The notes under the pieces are model-generated. The model was given only the letters and a program-made list of their open reading frames with translations. It was not told the DNA's origin and ran no database searches. Position numbers and translations under genes: made by a program. Positions 35,601-46,144 of a stretch of DNA of 64,000 nt are shown piece after piece (position 1 is the stretch's first letter; the number at the start of each line of letters is the position of its first letter). The stretch comes from Lachnospiraceae bacterium. GTDB lineage: Bacteria > Bacillota > Clostridia > Lachnospirales > Lachnospiraceae. Where the stretch lies: NCBI GenBank assembly GCA_017612555.1, contig JAGAFR010000053.1:1-64000 (forward strand), read 5' to 3'.

Positions 35601-35808
35601 TGAGCGGCTCCATGTAAACCTTGTCCGCGATCACCTCGTCGGTCATTATCGTGGCCGGATTCGAATTACAAAGAACAACTTTGTATCCCTCCTCGCGAAG
35701 TGCCAGACACGCCTGTGTCCCGGCATAGTCAAACTCCGCAGCCTGACCTATCACGATAGGCCCAGAGCCGATCACGAGTATTTTTTTGATATCGGTTCTT
35801 TTGGGCAT
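32632..35808 (-). CDS. carB: Carbamoyl phosphate synthetase large subunit
   Basis: 1058 residues, two homologous ATP-grasp halves. First half opens with [20 protein letters not shown], second with [20 protein letters not shown]; each has an ATP-grasp glycine loop ([20 protein letters not shown]). A C-terminal MGS-like allosteric domain (about 930-1058) is expected to bind UMP or ornithine. It converts ammonia from CarA plus bicarbonate and two ATP into carbamoyl phosphate for pyrimidines and arginine. One base separates it from carA. It is the last gene of the glutamine cluster. Confidence 0.97.
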   Translation of the reverse strand: [1058 protein letters not shown]

Positions 35809-35809
35809 A

Positions 35810-36889
35810 TTATTCTCTCCTTAAGAGTGCTGTGAACTTATCGAAAAGATATTGGCTGTCGCACGGGCCGGGTGCGCTCTCGGGATGGTACTGTACCGAG
35901 AACAGCATGTCCTTTTCGCACTCGACGCCTTCGATCGTATCATCGAGCAGGTTAAGATGTGTTACGGATAAACCTGTTCCCTGAAGACTCTCGGGAACTA
36001 CCGCGTACGAATGATTTTGAGAAGTGATCTCAATCTTTCCAGTCAAAAGATTTTTGACAGGATGATTTCCGCCCCTGTGCCCAAACTTCAGCTTATAAGT
36101 TTTGGCACCGTATGCAAGACTGATTATCTGGTGTCCGAGGCAGATGCCGAAGATCGGAAACTTTCCCTTGAGATTTCTGATCGTCTCTATCGTCGGTGCG
36201 CAGTCTTCCGGGTTTCCGGGACCGTTTGATATGAACACACCGGCCGGGTCATACGTAAGTATCGATGTAACGTCGGTATCCCACGGTACTACTACCGTGG
36301 GAATGCCGCGACTGTCAAGTTCTCTTAATATGTTCAGTTTGATGCCGCAGTCTATGACCACCACCGGCTTTGCTTTTTGCGGACCGGTATCGCCGAATCT
36401 GTACGGCCTTTTCGTGCTTGCTCTTGCCACCTGATCGGTGGGAAGTTCTGTTTCTTTCAACGCCTCAAGGGCCTCTTTCGTATCCCGCTCGGCGTCCGTG
36501 ATCAGGGCTTTAATGCTTCCTATATCCCTTATATGACGTGTGATCTGTCTCGTGTCCACACCACTGATCCCGACGATATCATATCTTTTCATTACTTCTT
36601 CAAGATCTTCCATGCACCTGAAGTTCGACGGTTCTCTGCAATACTCACGAACGACAAGGCCGGATATCATCGGTGCTTCGGATTCAAAATCATCCGCGGC
36701 GATACCGTAGTTGCCGATGACCGGATACGTCATAACAACGGCCTGATCGGTGTATGATCTGTCCGAGATTATCTCCTGGTATCCTACCATGGAGGTGTTG
36801 AACACAAGCTCCACAAACCTTTCTCTGCTGCTTCCGAATCCGAATCCTTCATATACGGTTCCGTCTTCAAGTATGATCTTCCTGTCCAT
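35810..36889 (-). CDS. carA: Carbamoyl phosphate synthetase small subunit (glutamine amidotransferase)
   Basis: 359 residues. N-terminal CarA-specific domain (ILEDGTVYEGFGFG), C-terminal class I glutaminase: nucleophile Cys in FGICLGHQIISLAYG, and the His/Glu pair in VQYHPESAPGPCD. It releases ammonia from glutamine into the CarB tunnel. GAGGAG precedes the ATG; 18 bp downstream of gltD. Confidence 0.96.
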   Translation of the reverse strand: MDRKIILEDGTVYEGFGFGSSRERFVELVFNTSMVGYQEIISDRSYTDQAVVMTYPVIGNYGIAADDFESEAPMISGLVVREYCREPSNFRCMEDLEEVMKRYDIVGISGVDTRQITRHIRDIGSIKALITDAERDTKEALEALKETELPTDQVARASTKRPYRFGDTGPQKAKPVVVIDCGIKLNILRELDSRGIPTVVVPWDTDVTSILTYDPAGVFISNGPGNPEDCAPTIETIRNLKGKFPIFGICLGHQIISLAYGAKTYKLKFGHRGGNHPVKNLLTGKIEITSQNHSYAVVPESLQGTGLSVTHLNLLDDTIEGVECEKDMLFSVQYHPESAPGPCDSQYLFDKFTALLRRE

Positions 36890-36907
36890 AAATCTCCTCT
36901 TTGGCGA

Positions 36908-38413
36908 TCACAGATTGGTATATCCCACAAGGGATTCATCAACCGCTGCCGCAGCGGCACGTCCTTCGGCTATTGCCCATACAACGAGGGACTGCCCCCT
37001 GTGCATATCACCGGCAGTAAAGATATCATCGGCACTTGTAGCATACCGGCCTTCAGCGGTAGCAACGTTTCCGCGGCCGTTTACATCGACACCGAATTCC
37101 TTCGTGACATATTCCTCGCTTCCCAAAAATCCCGCTGCTATCAGCACGATATCTGCCGGAAGCTGACCCTCTGTTCCCGCTACATTTTCAAACGAGACTT
37201 TTCCGTCTTTGCCGATCTTACGCTCAAGCTTTATTGTCTTAACAGCCGTAAGGTTTCCTTTTTCATCCTTGACAAACTCGGTGACCGTTGTCGAGAATAT
37301 CCTCGGATCCTTTCCGAAGCAGAAGATCGCTTCTTCCTGACCGTAATCGGTCTTAAGGACCTTAGGCCACTCCGGCCAGGGATTTGACACCGCTCTTTTT
37401 TCCGGAGCGGGAGGCATCATCTCTATCTGTGTTACCGATGCGGCTCCGAGCCTGATGCTCGTTCCCACACAATCGTTTCCGGTGTCGCCTCCGCCTATGA
37501 CGACGACATTTTTTCCTTTAAGACTCCCGAAAGAAAAGTCCTTTGCGCCGATCACCTTCTTGTAGTCATAGTCATGGTCCATGACCTTTTTGCTGACCTC
37601 ACGAAGAAACGGCACTGCGAACATTATACCACTTGCATCCCTTCCCGGCACATTAATATCACGAGGCTTGGATGCGCCGCAGCAAAGAACCACTCTGTCG
37701 AACTTGCTGCACAGCTGCTTGGCGCTTATATCTTTACCGACATCCACGCCGCATTTAAACTCTATACCGCTCTTTTTCATGACTTCGATACGTCTGTCAA
37801 CGATCCTTTTGTCGAGCTTCATGTTGGGGATCCCGTATCGAAGGAGTCCGCCCGGTCTGTCAAAGCGCTCGAACACCGTGACTTTATGTCCTCTCCTGTT
37901 AAGAAGCTGTGCACAAGCAAGTCCCGAGGGGCCGCTTCCTACAACAGCGACGGTCTTTCCGGTCCGAACAGACGGTTCGCTCTCATCGACAAGACCGTGT
38001 TCATATGCAAATTCGATTATGTCTTTCTCGTTATCTTTTGTCGTTACGGCTTCGCTCACATATCCGCATGTACATGCCGCTTCACAAAGTGCGGGACATA
38101 CTCTCCCGGTAAACTCCGGAAAGCTGTGTGTCTTTGAAAGCCTGCGATACGCCTGTTCGTAATTGCCGTGATACAGGAGTTCGTTTGTCTCCGGGACAAG
38201 GTTGTGAAGCGGACAACCCGACGCCATCCCTGCTATCATCACACCTGCCTGACAGAACGGAACCCCGCACGCCATACATCTTGCCGCCTGAGTGCGCCTT
38301 TCTTCTTCGGAAAGAGGAACGTGAAACTCATCAAAGTTTTTTATCCTGTCCTTGGGAGCAATGCTTGTAAGCTCACACCTGTCGTATTCCATAAATCCTG
38401 TAGCTTTTCCCAT
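36908..38413 (-). CDS. gltD: Glutamate synthase small subunit (GltD, FAD/Fe-S)
   Basis: 501 residues. N-terminal Fe-S cysteines (CMACGVPFCQ, SGCPLHN, CPALCEAACTCG), FAD loop VAVVGSGPSGLACAQLL and NADPH loop VVVIGGGDTGNDCVG. It passes electrons from NAD(P)H to GltB. The ATG at 38413 has a G-rich ribosome site inside the gltB end; a GTG at 38419 overlapping gltB is the alternative. It lies directly after gltB. Confidence 0.95.
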   Translation of the reverse strand: MGKATGFMEYDRCELTSIAPKDRIKNFDEFHVPLSEEERRTQAARCMACGVPFCQAGVMIAGMASGCPLHNLVPETNELLYHGNYEQAYRRLSKTHSFPEFTGRVCPALCEAACTCGYVSEAVTTKDNEKDIIEFAYEHGLVDESEPSVRTGKTVAVVGSGPSGLACAQLLNRRGHKVTVFERFDRPGGLLRYGIPNMKLDKRIVDRRIEVMKKSGIEFKCGVDVGKDISAKQLCSKFDRVVLCCGASKPRDINVPGRDASGIMFAVPFLREVSKKVMDHDYDYKKVIGAKDFSFGSLKGKNVVVIGGGDTGNDCVGTSIRLGAASVTQIEMMPPAPEKRAVSNPWPEWPKVLKTDYGQEEAIFCFGKDPRIFSTTVTEFVKDEKGNLTAVKTIKLERKIGKDGKVSFENVAGTEGQLPADIVLIAAGFLGSEEYVTKEFGVDVNGRGNVATAEGRYATSADDIFTAGDMHRGQSLVVWAIAEGRAAAAAVDESLVGYTNL

Positions 38414-38415
38414 GA

Positions 38416-41400
38416 TCACACCCCCTCACCGCATATTACCCGTTTGTACTCTTCGGGTATTATCTTCTTAAACTTCGGGATATAGTCATCAAAGCTTTCC
38501 AGTATCGTCTTTGCTTTCTTTGATCCCGTGTAATCCTGATGCTTTTTAAGCATCTTCCGGATCATGTCTATATCGGATCCGTCTTCAACGTTTTCCATAA
38601 GGACAAGTTCCTTATTAAGATTTTTGTACAGCGTATTATGATCGTCAAGAACATACGCGATGCCGCCGCTCATGCCCGCGGCAAAATTCTTTCCTACCTT
38701 TCCGAGTATGAGCGCGGTTCCGCCTGTCATGTACTCGCATCCATGCTCACCCACACCTTCTACAACGCAGCTTGCTCCGGAGTTTCGAACGCAGAATCTC
38801 TCACCTGCCATTCCCGCTATATAACCTTCACCGCTCGTCGCGCCGTAAAAAGCAACGTTTCCGATGATGATATTATTCTCCGCATCATACGATGCATCAT
38901 CGGGTGCTTTGATCACAAGCTTTCCGCCCGAGAGTCCTTTTCCGAAGTAATCGTTTGCATCCCCCGTCAGGATCACGGTCTCACCCTTTGGCATGAATGC
39001 ACCGAAGCTCTGTCCTCCTGCTCCGTGACATTCTATCCTGACCGTGTCTTCCCGAAGCCCGTTGTGATGATACTTGGTTATGTATGAACCGATCATCGTT
39101 CCGAAAGCTCTGTCCGTGTTGACGACTTCGCATGAAACCGTAGATGCCGCACCGGTCTCGATCGACTTTACGATACCCTTTTTCCCGGACAGTACTTGGG
39201 ATTCCTTGCGCGAATCAAGTTCAAAATCATACATGCGCTTCTTGTCGTACGGCGCCGAAAGCGGCATGCTCTCTCCTATCATCCTGCTAAGATCAAGCTT
39301 GGCGGCATGACCCTTCAGATCATTCTTTACTTTGAGAAGATCATATCTTCCGACCAGTTCATCAATGTTTGCGACTCCGAGAGCTGCCATGTATTCGCGA
39401 AGCTGCCTTGCGATGAACATCATAAAGTTTTCAACGTATTCCGGCTTACCGGTAAAGTTTTTGCGAAGCTCGGGATTCTGTGTCGCGATACCCATCGGGC
39501 ATGTATCAAGATTACATACACGCATCATCACGCATCCGAGTGTAACAAGGGGTGCTGTTGCGAATCCGAATTCTTCGGCTCCGAGTATCGCAGCGATGGC
39601 AACGTCCTTTCCGCTCATGAGCTTTCCGTCAGTCTCAACGACAACGCTGTCGCGAAGCCCGTTCATCATAAGGGTCTGATGTGTTTCCACAAGACCCAGC
39701 TCCCACGGAAGACCCGCATTATGTATAGAGCTTATAGGAGCGGCTCCGGTTCCTCCATCGTAACCCGAGATCAGGACAACGCCCGCACCTGCTTTTGCAA
39801 CACCCGCAGCGATCGTTCCCACACCTGCTTCGGATACGAGCTTAACGGATATACGTGCTTTTTTATTGGCACATTTCAGATCGTATATGAGCTGTGCCAG
39901 ATCTTCTATCGAATAAATATCATGATGCGGAGGAGGCGATATAAGGCTGACTCCCGGAGTTGAATGCCTTGTCTTTGCGATCCACGGATATACTTTTTTA
40001 CCCGGAAGATGTCCGCCCTCACCGGGTTTTGCGCCCTGCGCCATTTTGATCTGTATCTCTTTGGCACTCATCAGATAACGGCTGGTGACACCGAATCTTC
40101 CCGACGCAACCTGCTTGATCGCGGAGCTCATGTCATGGTCCGTTCCCGCACTCTCAAGCCTTTCATCACTCTCACCGCCTTCACCGCTGTTCGACTTACC
40201 CTTCAGCCGGTTCATCGCAACGGCAAGTGCGGTGTGTGCTTCTTCGGATATCGATCCGTAAGACATTGCACCTGTCTTGAATCTTTTTACTATCTGCTCT
40301 TCGCTTTCAACCTTCGACAGATCAAGGGGCTTATCGGCATATTTCAGATCGAAAAGGCTCCTGATATATCCGGTCTCTTCGCTGTCTATCATCTCGGTGT
40401 ATTTTTTAAACTTTTCATAATCGTTCTCACGTGTCGCACTCTGAAGCATGTGGATCGTCTGAGGGTTATATCTGTGATGTTCACCGCCGCTTCGCATCTT
40501 ATGAGAACCGACTGAATCAACGCTGAGATCCGAATCAAGTCCGAGGGGATCAAAAGCTTTCGAATGCTGTCTGTCGGTTGCAACGGCGATATCCTCTATA
40601 TCTATTCCGCCGATGCGCGAAATCGTTCCCGCAAAGTATTTATCGATAACCGACTGTGAGATACCTATCGCTTCAAATATCCTGCTACCCTGATACGACT
40701 GTATCGTCGAGATCCCCATTTTTGACGCTATCTTCACTATGCCGTCAAGGACTGCGCTGTCATAATCCGTTACGGCTGCATAATAATCCTTCACAAGTAT
40801 ACCGTCGTCAATGAGTTCCTTTATCGTTGCATGTGCAACATAAGGATTGACCGCGCATGCACCAAATCCGAGAAGAGTCGCAAAATGGTGAACGTCCCTC
40901 GGCTCACCTGTCTCGAGTATGAGCGACATAGCCATACACTTCTTGGTAGTAACAAGGTAATTATGTACAGCCGATACACACAGAAGCGAAGGGATCGCAA
41001 CGTGATTTTCATCCACTCCCCTGTCGGACAGTATCAGTATGCTCGCACCCTTCCGGTAAGCTCTGTCAACCTCAACGAAGAGATTGGACAGAGCTCTGTC
41101 CAGAGGAGTTCCTTTATAATACAGTGTCGATACTTTGGCAACACTGATGCCGTGCTTACTCAGATGCTCTATCTTCATAAGATCGAGATCCGACAATATC
41201 GGATTGTTGATGCGAAGGACGTTACAGTTGGACGGTTTGTCGGACAGAAGGTCCCCGTTCTTTCCGGCATAGACACACGTTGCGGTCACTATCTTTTCTC
41301 TTACCGCATCGATAGGCGGATTGGTAACCTGTGCGAACAACTGCTTGAAATAATCAAACAGCGGTCTGTACTGATCTGACAGAACCGCAAGCGGTGTATC

Positions 41401-42867
41401 CACTCCCATGGATCCTATCTGCTCGCTTCCGTTCAGTGCCATTGCCGGGATACGTTCCCTACATTCTTCATATGTATATCCGTAGGACTTTTGAAGTCTT
41501 TCAAGATCTTCTTTTTCAATTGCCGGAACCGCTTCGTTGGGAATCTTGAGTTCGGAAAGACGTACAAGATTGGAATCCAGCCATTCACCGTAGGGCTGGC
41601 GCATCGCATATCTGTCCTTGATCTCGCGGTCGGTATAGATCTTCCCCGTCTTCGTATCGGCAAGAAGGATCTTTCCGGGATAAAGGCACCCCTTTTCGGT
41701 GATCTTGGATTCATCAAGAGCCAGAACCCCGACCTCGGATGAGAGAATGAGTCTTCCGTCACTCATGACATAATAACGCGAAGGACGAAGTCCGTTACGG
41801 TCAAGTATCGCAGCCATCACGTCACCGTCCGAGAGCATGATCGATGCAGGGCCGTCCCAGGGTTCCATCATCGTCGCATAGTACTGATAAAAATCTCTCT
41901 CTTCCGTCGTGAGAGTGTCATTATTTTCCCACGGTTCCGGAACGAGGATCATTGCAGCAAGTGCCGGCTCCATTCCGCCCATTATCATGAACTCGAGAGC
42001 ATTATCGAGCATTGCCGAATCGGATCCGCCTTCATTTATCACGGGAAGGACTTTACCCAGCTCTTCGTCGGTAAAGCAGCTTGTCTGTATCGTCTCTTCC
42101 CTTGCCACCATCTTATCAACGTTTCCGCGGATAGTGTTGATCTCGCCGTTATGCACTATGAATCTGTTGGGATGAGCACGCAGCCAGCTCGGCTGGGTAT
42201 TGGTCGAGAACCTGGAATGGACCATCGCAAGAGCCGATTCATAGTCCGGATCACGAAGGTCTTCAAAGAAAGTCCGCAGCTGTCCTACAAGGAACATTCC
42301 CTTGTAGACTATCGTCCTGCACGAAAGAGATACTACGTATGTATCTTCATTTGAATGTTCGAACACACGTCTTATGACATAGAGTTTTCTGTCAAAATCA
42401 AGGTCGCTTGCGGCATTTTTCGGACGCGCCACAAAGCACTGCCAGATCGCCGGACATGCATCAAGCGCCCGCTGCCCGAGCACTTCGCTGCTCACGGGGA
42501 CCTGCCTCCATCCGAGAAGCTTTACGCCTTCCTTGGCCGAAATGATCTCGAACATCTTCATGGCCTGCATCCTTGCAAGTTCCTCCTGCGGGAAAAAGAA
42601 CATTCCCACGCCATAAGATCTTGCTTCTTTTATTTTAATGCCGAGAGGCGCACATACCTTGACCATGAATCTGTGAGGTATCTGCGTCATGATACCAACA
42701 CCGTCACCCGTCTCGCCTTCGGCATCCTTTCCCGCACGGTGCTCAAGGTTTTCGACTATGGACAGAGCATCGCTGACTATCTCATGACTTGCCACACCGT
42801 TTATATTTATTATCGAACCTACACCGCAATTATCATGTTCAAACTGCGGTTCATAAAGAGTCTTCAT
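38416..42867 (-). CDS. gltB: Glutamate synthase large subunit (GltB)
   Basis: 1483 residues, full length. The mature N-terminus is expected at Cys14 (HDNCGVGS) after loss of a 13-residue propeptide; this Cys is the class II glutaminase nucleophile. The central domain is followed by the FMN/3Fe-4S synthase domain (SGYDGGTGAAPISSIHNAG; CVMMRVCNLDTCPMGIATQN) and a C-terminal beta-helix (GEGYIAGMAGERFCVRNSGA). It makes two glutamates from glutamine and 2-oxoglutarate. The gene starts 30 bp after pyrG. Together with GlnN this is the GS-GOGAT ammonia assimilation route. Confidence 0.97.
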   Translation of the reverse strand: MKTLYEPQFEHDNCGVGSIININGVASHEIVSDALSIVENLEHRAGKDAEGETGDGVGIMTQIPHRFMVKVCAPLGIKIKEARSYGVGMFFFPQEELARMQAMKMFEIISAKEGVKLLGWRQVPVSSEVLGQRALDACPAIWQCFVARPKNAASDLDFDRKLYVIRRVFEHSNEDTYVVSLSCRTIVYKGMFLVGQLRTFFEDLRDPDYESALAMVHSRFSTNTQPSWLRAHPNRFIVHNGEINTIRGNVDKMVAREETIQTSCFTDEELGKVLPVINEGGSDSAMLDNALEFMIMGGMEPALAAMILVPEPWENNDTLTTEERDFYQYYATMMEPWDGPASIMLSDGDVMAAILDRNGLRPSRYYVMSDGRLILSSEVGVLALDESKITEKGCLYPGKILLADTKTGKIYTDREIKDRYAMRQPYGEWLDSNLVRLSELKIPNEAVPAIEKEDLERLQKSYGYTYEECRERIPAMALNGSEQIGSMGVDTPLAVLSDQYRPLFDYFKQLFAQVTNPPIDAVREKIVTATCVYAGKNGDLLSDKPSNCNVLRINNPILSDLDLMKIEHLSKHGISVAKVSTLYYKGTPLDRALSNLFVEVDRAYRKGASILILSDRGVDENHVAIPSLLCVSAVHNYLVTTKKCMAMSLILETGEPRDVHHFATLLGFGACAVNPYVAHATIKELIDDGILVKDYYAAVTDYDSAVLDGIVKIASKMGISTIQSYQGSRIFEAIGISQSVIDKYFAGTISRIGGIDIEDIAVATDRQHSKAFDPLGLDSDLSVDSVGSHKMRSGGEHHRYNPQTIHMLQSATRENDYEKFKKYTEMIDSEETGYIRSLFDLKYADKPLDLSKVESEEQIVKRFKTGAMSYGSISEEAHTALAVAMNRLKGKSNSGEGGESDERLESAGTDHDMSSAIKQVASGRFGVTSRYLMSAKEIQIKMAQGAKPGEGGHLPGKKVYPWIAKTRHSTPGVSLISPPPHHDIYSIEDLAQLIYDLKCANKKARISVKLVSEAGVGTIAAGVAKAGAGVVLISGYDGGTGAAPISSIHNAGLPWELGLVETHQTLMMNGLRDSVVVETDGKLMSGKDVAIAAILGAEEFGFATAPLVTLGCVMMRVCNLDTCPMGIATQNPELRKNFTGKPEYVENFMMFIARQLREYMAALGVANIDELVGRYDLLKVKNDLKGHAAKLDLSRMIGESMPLSAPYDKKRMYDFELDSRKESQVLSGKKGIVKSIETGAASTVSCEVVNTDRAFGTMIGSYITKYHHNGLREDTVRIECHGAGGQSFGAFMPKGETVILTGDANDYFGKGLSGGKLVIKAPDDASYDAENNIIIGNVAFYGATSGEGYIAGMAGERFCVRNSGASCVVEGVGEHGCEYMTGGTALILGKVGKNFAAGMSGGIAYVLDDHNTLYKNLNKELVLMENVEDGSDIDMIRKMLKKHQDYTGSKKAKTILESFDDYIPKFKKIIPEEYKRVICGEGV

Positions 42868-42897
42868 TTAATGTCACTCCTTCCCTTTTCGTATGCA

Positions 42898-44490
42898 TTA
42901 TCCCAAAGCTGCCCTGATCAGCCCCGCAAACAGCGGATGCGGCATATCCGGTCTTGACTTGAACTCCGGATGTGCCTGCGTCGCAACAAAGAACGGATGA
43001 TCTTTAAGCTCTATCATCTCAACTATCCGTTTATCGGGTGACATTCCGGAAAGTATCATTCCGTGCTCAGTCAGGATCTGTCTGTAATCATTGTTTACTT
43101 CATATCTGTGTCTGTGTCTTTCCGTTATCTCTTTTTTGCCGTACAGTTCATAAGCCCTGGTTCCTTCGGTAAGGACACACGGATATGACCCGAGCCTGAG
43201 CGTTCCTCCTATGTCTTCAAGGTGCTCCTTCTCGGGCAATATATGTATAACGGGATTTTTAGTCTCCGGTGACAGTTCCGATGATGCGGCATCGGTAAGA
43301 CCGCATACGTGCCTTGCAAACTCAACAATGGCAAGCTGCATACCAAGGCAGATGCCCAGGTACGGAATATTGTTTTCTCTTGCAAAATGCGCTGCGGCGA
43401 TCTTTCCTTCGGTCCCCCTGTTTCCGAATCCTCCCGGAACGATCATTCCGTCGACGCCTTCAAATATCCCGGTAGCATTTTCCATCGTCACATCTTCGGC
43501 ATCAACCCATCGGATCGATACCTCGGTGCGGTTTGCTATGCCTCCGTGCTTAAGAGCTTCCACAACGCTCAGATATGCATCATGAAGTGCAACATATTTC
43601 CCAACGATGGCTATGGTCACGGTATGCTCAGGATTTTCAAAGTCTTCCGTAAGCCGTCTCCATGCCTTAAGATCCGGCTCCGGGCAGGACAACCCGAGAC
43701 ACTCGCATACCCTCTGAGCAAGATGCTCTTCCTCCAGCATCAACGGAACCTCGTAGAGTGATCGTGCATCCAGATTCTGAAGAACGTTTTCTTTTCTGAC
43801 GTTGCAGAAAAGAGCGATCTTCTCGCGCATGCTCTCATCGATCGGATAATCCGATCTGCATACGATGACATCCGGCCACAATCCCATACTCTGTAAGGTT
43901 TTGACGCTCATCTGGGTAGGCTTGGTCTTGAGCTCGCCCGAAGCCTTCAAAAATGGGATAAGAGTAACATGTATGATAACGGAATTGTTTCTTCCGATAT
44001 CAACCTGAAATTGCCTTATTGCTTCAAGAAAAGGCTGGCTTTCAATGTCGCCGACGGTTCCGCCGATCTCGATTATTGAGATCGTAACGTTGTCCGAAGG
44101 CTCCTCTTTATGAAATCTTTCCTTGATCTCATTTGTTATATGAGGGATGACCTGGACCGTTCCCCCGCCGTAATCTCCGTGGCGCTCCTTGTTGAGCACC
44201 GTCTGATATATCTTTCCGGTAGTGACGTTTGAATTATAATTGAGCGACTCGTTGATGAACCTCTCGTAATGTCCGAGATCAAGGTCGGTCTCCGTTCCGT
44301 CATCCGTAACAAAAACCTCTCCGTGCTGAATAGGGTTCATCGTACCCGGATCCACGTTGATGTAGGGATCGAACTTCTGCATCGTAACGTGGTAACCTCT
44401 GGCCTTAAGAAGCCTTCCGAGGGAGGCCGCGGTTATTCCTTTTCCGAGACCTGATACGACACCGCCGGTAACAAAAACATACTTTACCAT
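42898..44490 (-). CDS. pyrG: CTP synthase
   Basis: 530 residues. Synthase domain starts [20 protein letters not shown] (P-loop), and a C-terminal class I glutaminase has Cys in [15 protein letters not shown] and His/Glu in [19 protein letters not shown]. It aminates UTP to CTP using glutamine. AGGAGG is five bases before the ATG at 44490; 17 bp after asnB. Placement inside a glutamine operon rather than beside rpoE or fba is unusual. Confidence 0.97.
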   Translation of the reverse strand: MVKYVFVTGGVVSGLGKGITAASLGRLLKARGYHVTMQKFDPYINVDPGTMNPIQHGEVFVTDDGTETDLDLGHYERFINESLNYNSNVTTGKIYQTVLNKERHGDYGGGTVQVIPHITNEIKERFHKEEPSDNVTISIIEIGGTVGDIESQPFLEAIRQFQVDIGRNNSVIIHVTLIPFLKASGELKTKPTQMSVKTLQSMGLWPDVIVCRSDYPIDESMREKIALFCNVRKENVLQNLDARSLYEVPLMLEEEHLAQRVCECLGLSCPEPDLKAWRRLTEDFENPEHTVTIAIVGKYVALHDAYLSVVEALKHGGIANRTEVSIRWVDAEDVTMENATGIFEGVDGMIVPGGFGNRGTEGKIAAAHFARENNIPYLGICLGMQLAIVEFARHVCGLTDAASSELSPETKNPVIHILPEKEHLEDIGGTLRLGSYPCVLTEGTRAYELYGKKEITERHRHRYEVNNDYRQILTEHGMILSGMSPDKRIVEMIELKDHPFFVATQAHPEFKSRPDMPHPLFAGLIRAALG

Positions 44491-44507
44491 ATGCACCTCC
44501 TGACAGA

Positions 44508-46088
44508 TCACTCTCCACTGGCACCGTAGTTGGACAGGACTCTTGCGGACGGATCATCCACATTACATCCTTCCCATTCTTTGTTCGGCATCCAGAAATC
44601 GACTATCATCTCCGACTGTCCGGGATAATACTCTTCAAATATCTCGCGATAGAGAAGCGATTCCTTTGTAAAAGGACGTGCATGTTCGTACTTCTTTATT
44701 TTTTCTTTAAACTCTTCGTCAGTGTATTTCTTCTCCGCATACTCCTTCAGATGATCTACCATTGAGTGTCCGACAGCATCCGAAAATGCCGCTTTTTCTC
44801 GCATCAGTATATCCTCCGGAAGGTAGTCTCCTTCGAACGCATGACGCAGAAGATACTTACCTTTGTTGTATTTATTCAGTTTCATCTCGGGATCTATGCT
44901 CATCACATAACGGACAAAATCAAGATCGCCGAAGGGTACTCTTGCCTCAAGGCTGTTCACCGATATGCATCTGTCGGCACGAAGTACATCGTACATATAC
45001 AACTCGCTAATACGCTTGACTGCTTCTGCCTGGAACGCAGCCGCATCGGGAGCAAAGTCGGTGTATTTGTATCCGAACAACTCGTCCGATATCTCGCCGG
45101 TAAGTATTACCCTTACATCGGTCTGTTCATGTATCGCCTTGCAGCACAGATACATTCCGATCGATGCACGTATCGTGGTAATGTCAAATGTTCCGAGAAG
45201 ATGTATCACATCGGGAAGTGCCTTTATGACATCTTCCTTTGTTATGATGACTTCGGTATGATCGGATCCGATATAATCAGCCACTTCCTTGGCATATTTA
45301 AGGTCAATGGCATCGGTGCTCATTCCTATCGCAAATGTCCTGATGGGCTTTTTCAGTATGCGCGCGGATACCGCACACACAAGCGATGAATCGAGTCCGC
45401 CCGAAAGCAGGAACCCAACAGGTGCATCGGCATCAAGTCTTTTTCTAATGCCTTCCACAAGCTTGTCGTGGATGTTTTTACATACCGTCTCGATATCATC
45501 CTTTACAACTGTTTCAACGCAGGTCGGATCATAGTACTGCGTGAACTGTCCGTTTGCGTAATAATAACCCGGCGGGAACGGATATATCTTTCCCACAAGA
45601 CCCACAAGGTTCTTGGCTTCACTCGCAAACACTATCTCGGCTTTTTCCGTATAACCGTAGAAAAGCGGCCTGATCCCTATGGGGTCTCTTGCCGCAACGA
45701 GCTGCTCGCTGTCCTTGTCATAGATGATGCATGCAAACTCCGCATCAAGCATTGCAAACATATCCGTTTTGTACAGTTCATACATCGGCAGCAGTATCTC
45801 ACAGTCACTGTCACTTTTGAACGAATAGCCCTTTGCGATAAGTTCCTCTTTGATCTTACGAAATCCGTAGATCTCACCGTTGCAGACGATGTAATTTCCC
45901 TTATGCTCGAAAGGCTGCATACCCTCTTCCGAAAGTCCCATTATGGAGAGTCTTTCAAATCCAAGTACCGCTCCTTTCGGGCAGGTAAACCTCTGCATGT
46001 CCGGTCCTCTCGAGACCGTTCTGTCAAAGAAGGGTTTCAGATCCTCCTCCGACAAAGTGCTGCCCAGATATCCCATTACCACGCACAT
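44508..46088 (-). CDS. asnB: Asparagine synthase (glutamine-hydrolysing, AsnB type)
   Basis: 526 residues. Class II glutaminase with the nucleophile at Cys2, which fixes the start at the ATG at 46088 (AGGAGG ten bases upstream). [11 protein letters not shown] and [11 protein letters not shown] line the glutamine site; the synthetase domain has the PP-loop [13 protein letters not shown] near residue 225 and [16 protein letters not shown]. The N-terminus MCVVMGYLG departs from the usual MCGI. It amidates aspartate with ATP. A terminator hairpin separates it from glnN, so its expression depends on read-through. Confidence 0.94.
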   Translation of the reverse strand: MCVVMGYLGSTLSEEDLKPFFDRTVSRGPDMQRFTCPKGAVLGFERLSIMGLSEEGMQPFEHKGNYIVCNGEIYGFRKIKEELIAKGYSFKSDSDCEILLPMYELYKTDMFAMLDAEFACIIYDKDSEQLVAARDPIGIRPLFYGYTEKAEIVFASEAKNLVGLVGKIYPFPPGYYYANGQFTQYYDPTCVETVVKDDIETVCKNIHDKLVEGIRKRLDADAPVGFLLSGGLDSSLVCAVSARILKKPIRTFAIGMSTDAIDLKYAKEVADYIGSDHTEVIITKEDVIKALPDVIHLLGTFDITTIRASIGMYLCCKAIHEQTDVRVILTGEISDELFGYKYTDFAPDAAAFQAEAVKRISELYMYDVLRADRCISVNSLEARVPFGDLDFVRYVMSIDPEMKLNKYNKGKYLLRHAFEGDYLPEDILMREKAAFSDAVGHSMVDHLKEYAEKKYTDEEFKEKIKKYEHARPFTKESLLYREIFEEYYPGQSEMIVDFWMPNKEWEGCNVDDPSARVLSNYGASGE

Positions 46089-46110
46089 GTTACTCTTTCC
46101 TCCTGTTACT

Positions 46111-46144
46111 AAAAATAAAGGCACTCTTCCTAAGGAAGAGCGCC
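46111..46144 (-). terminator. Intercistronic terminator between glnN and asnB
   Basis: Minus strand arms GGCGCTCTTCC and GGAAGAGTGCC (46144-46134, 46130-46120) with a 3-nt loop, followed by TTTATTTTT. It lies 41 bp after the glnN stop and 23 bp before the asnB ATG, leaving no room for a separate promoter between them. Confidence 0.85.

Noticed and set aside
39196-39963. 255-codon plus-strand frame inside gltB
   Set aside because: Antisense to a full-length conserved glutamate synthase; no ribosome site or family resemblance.
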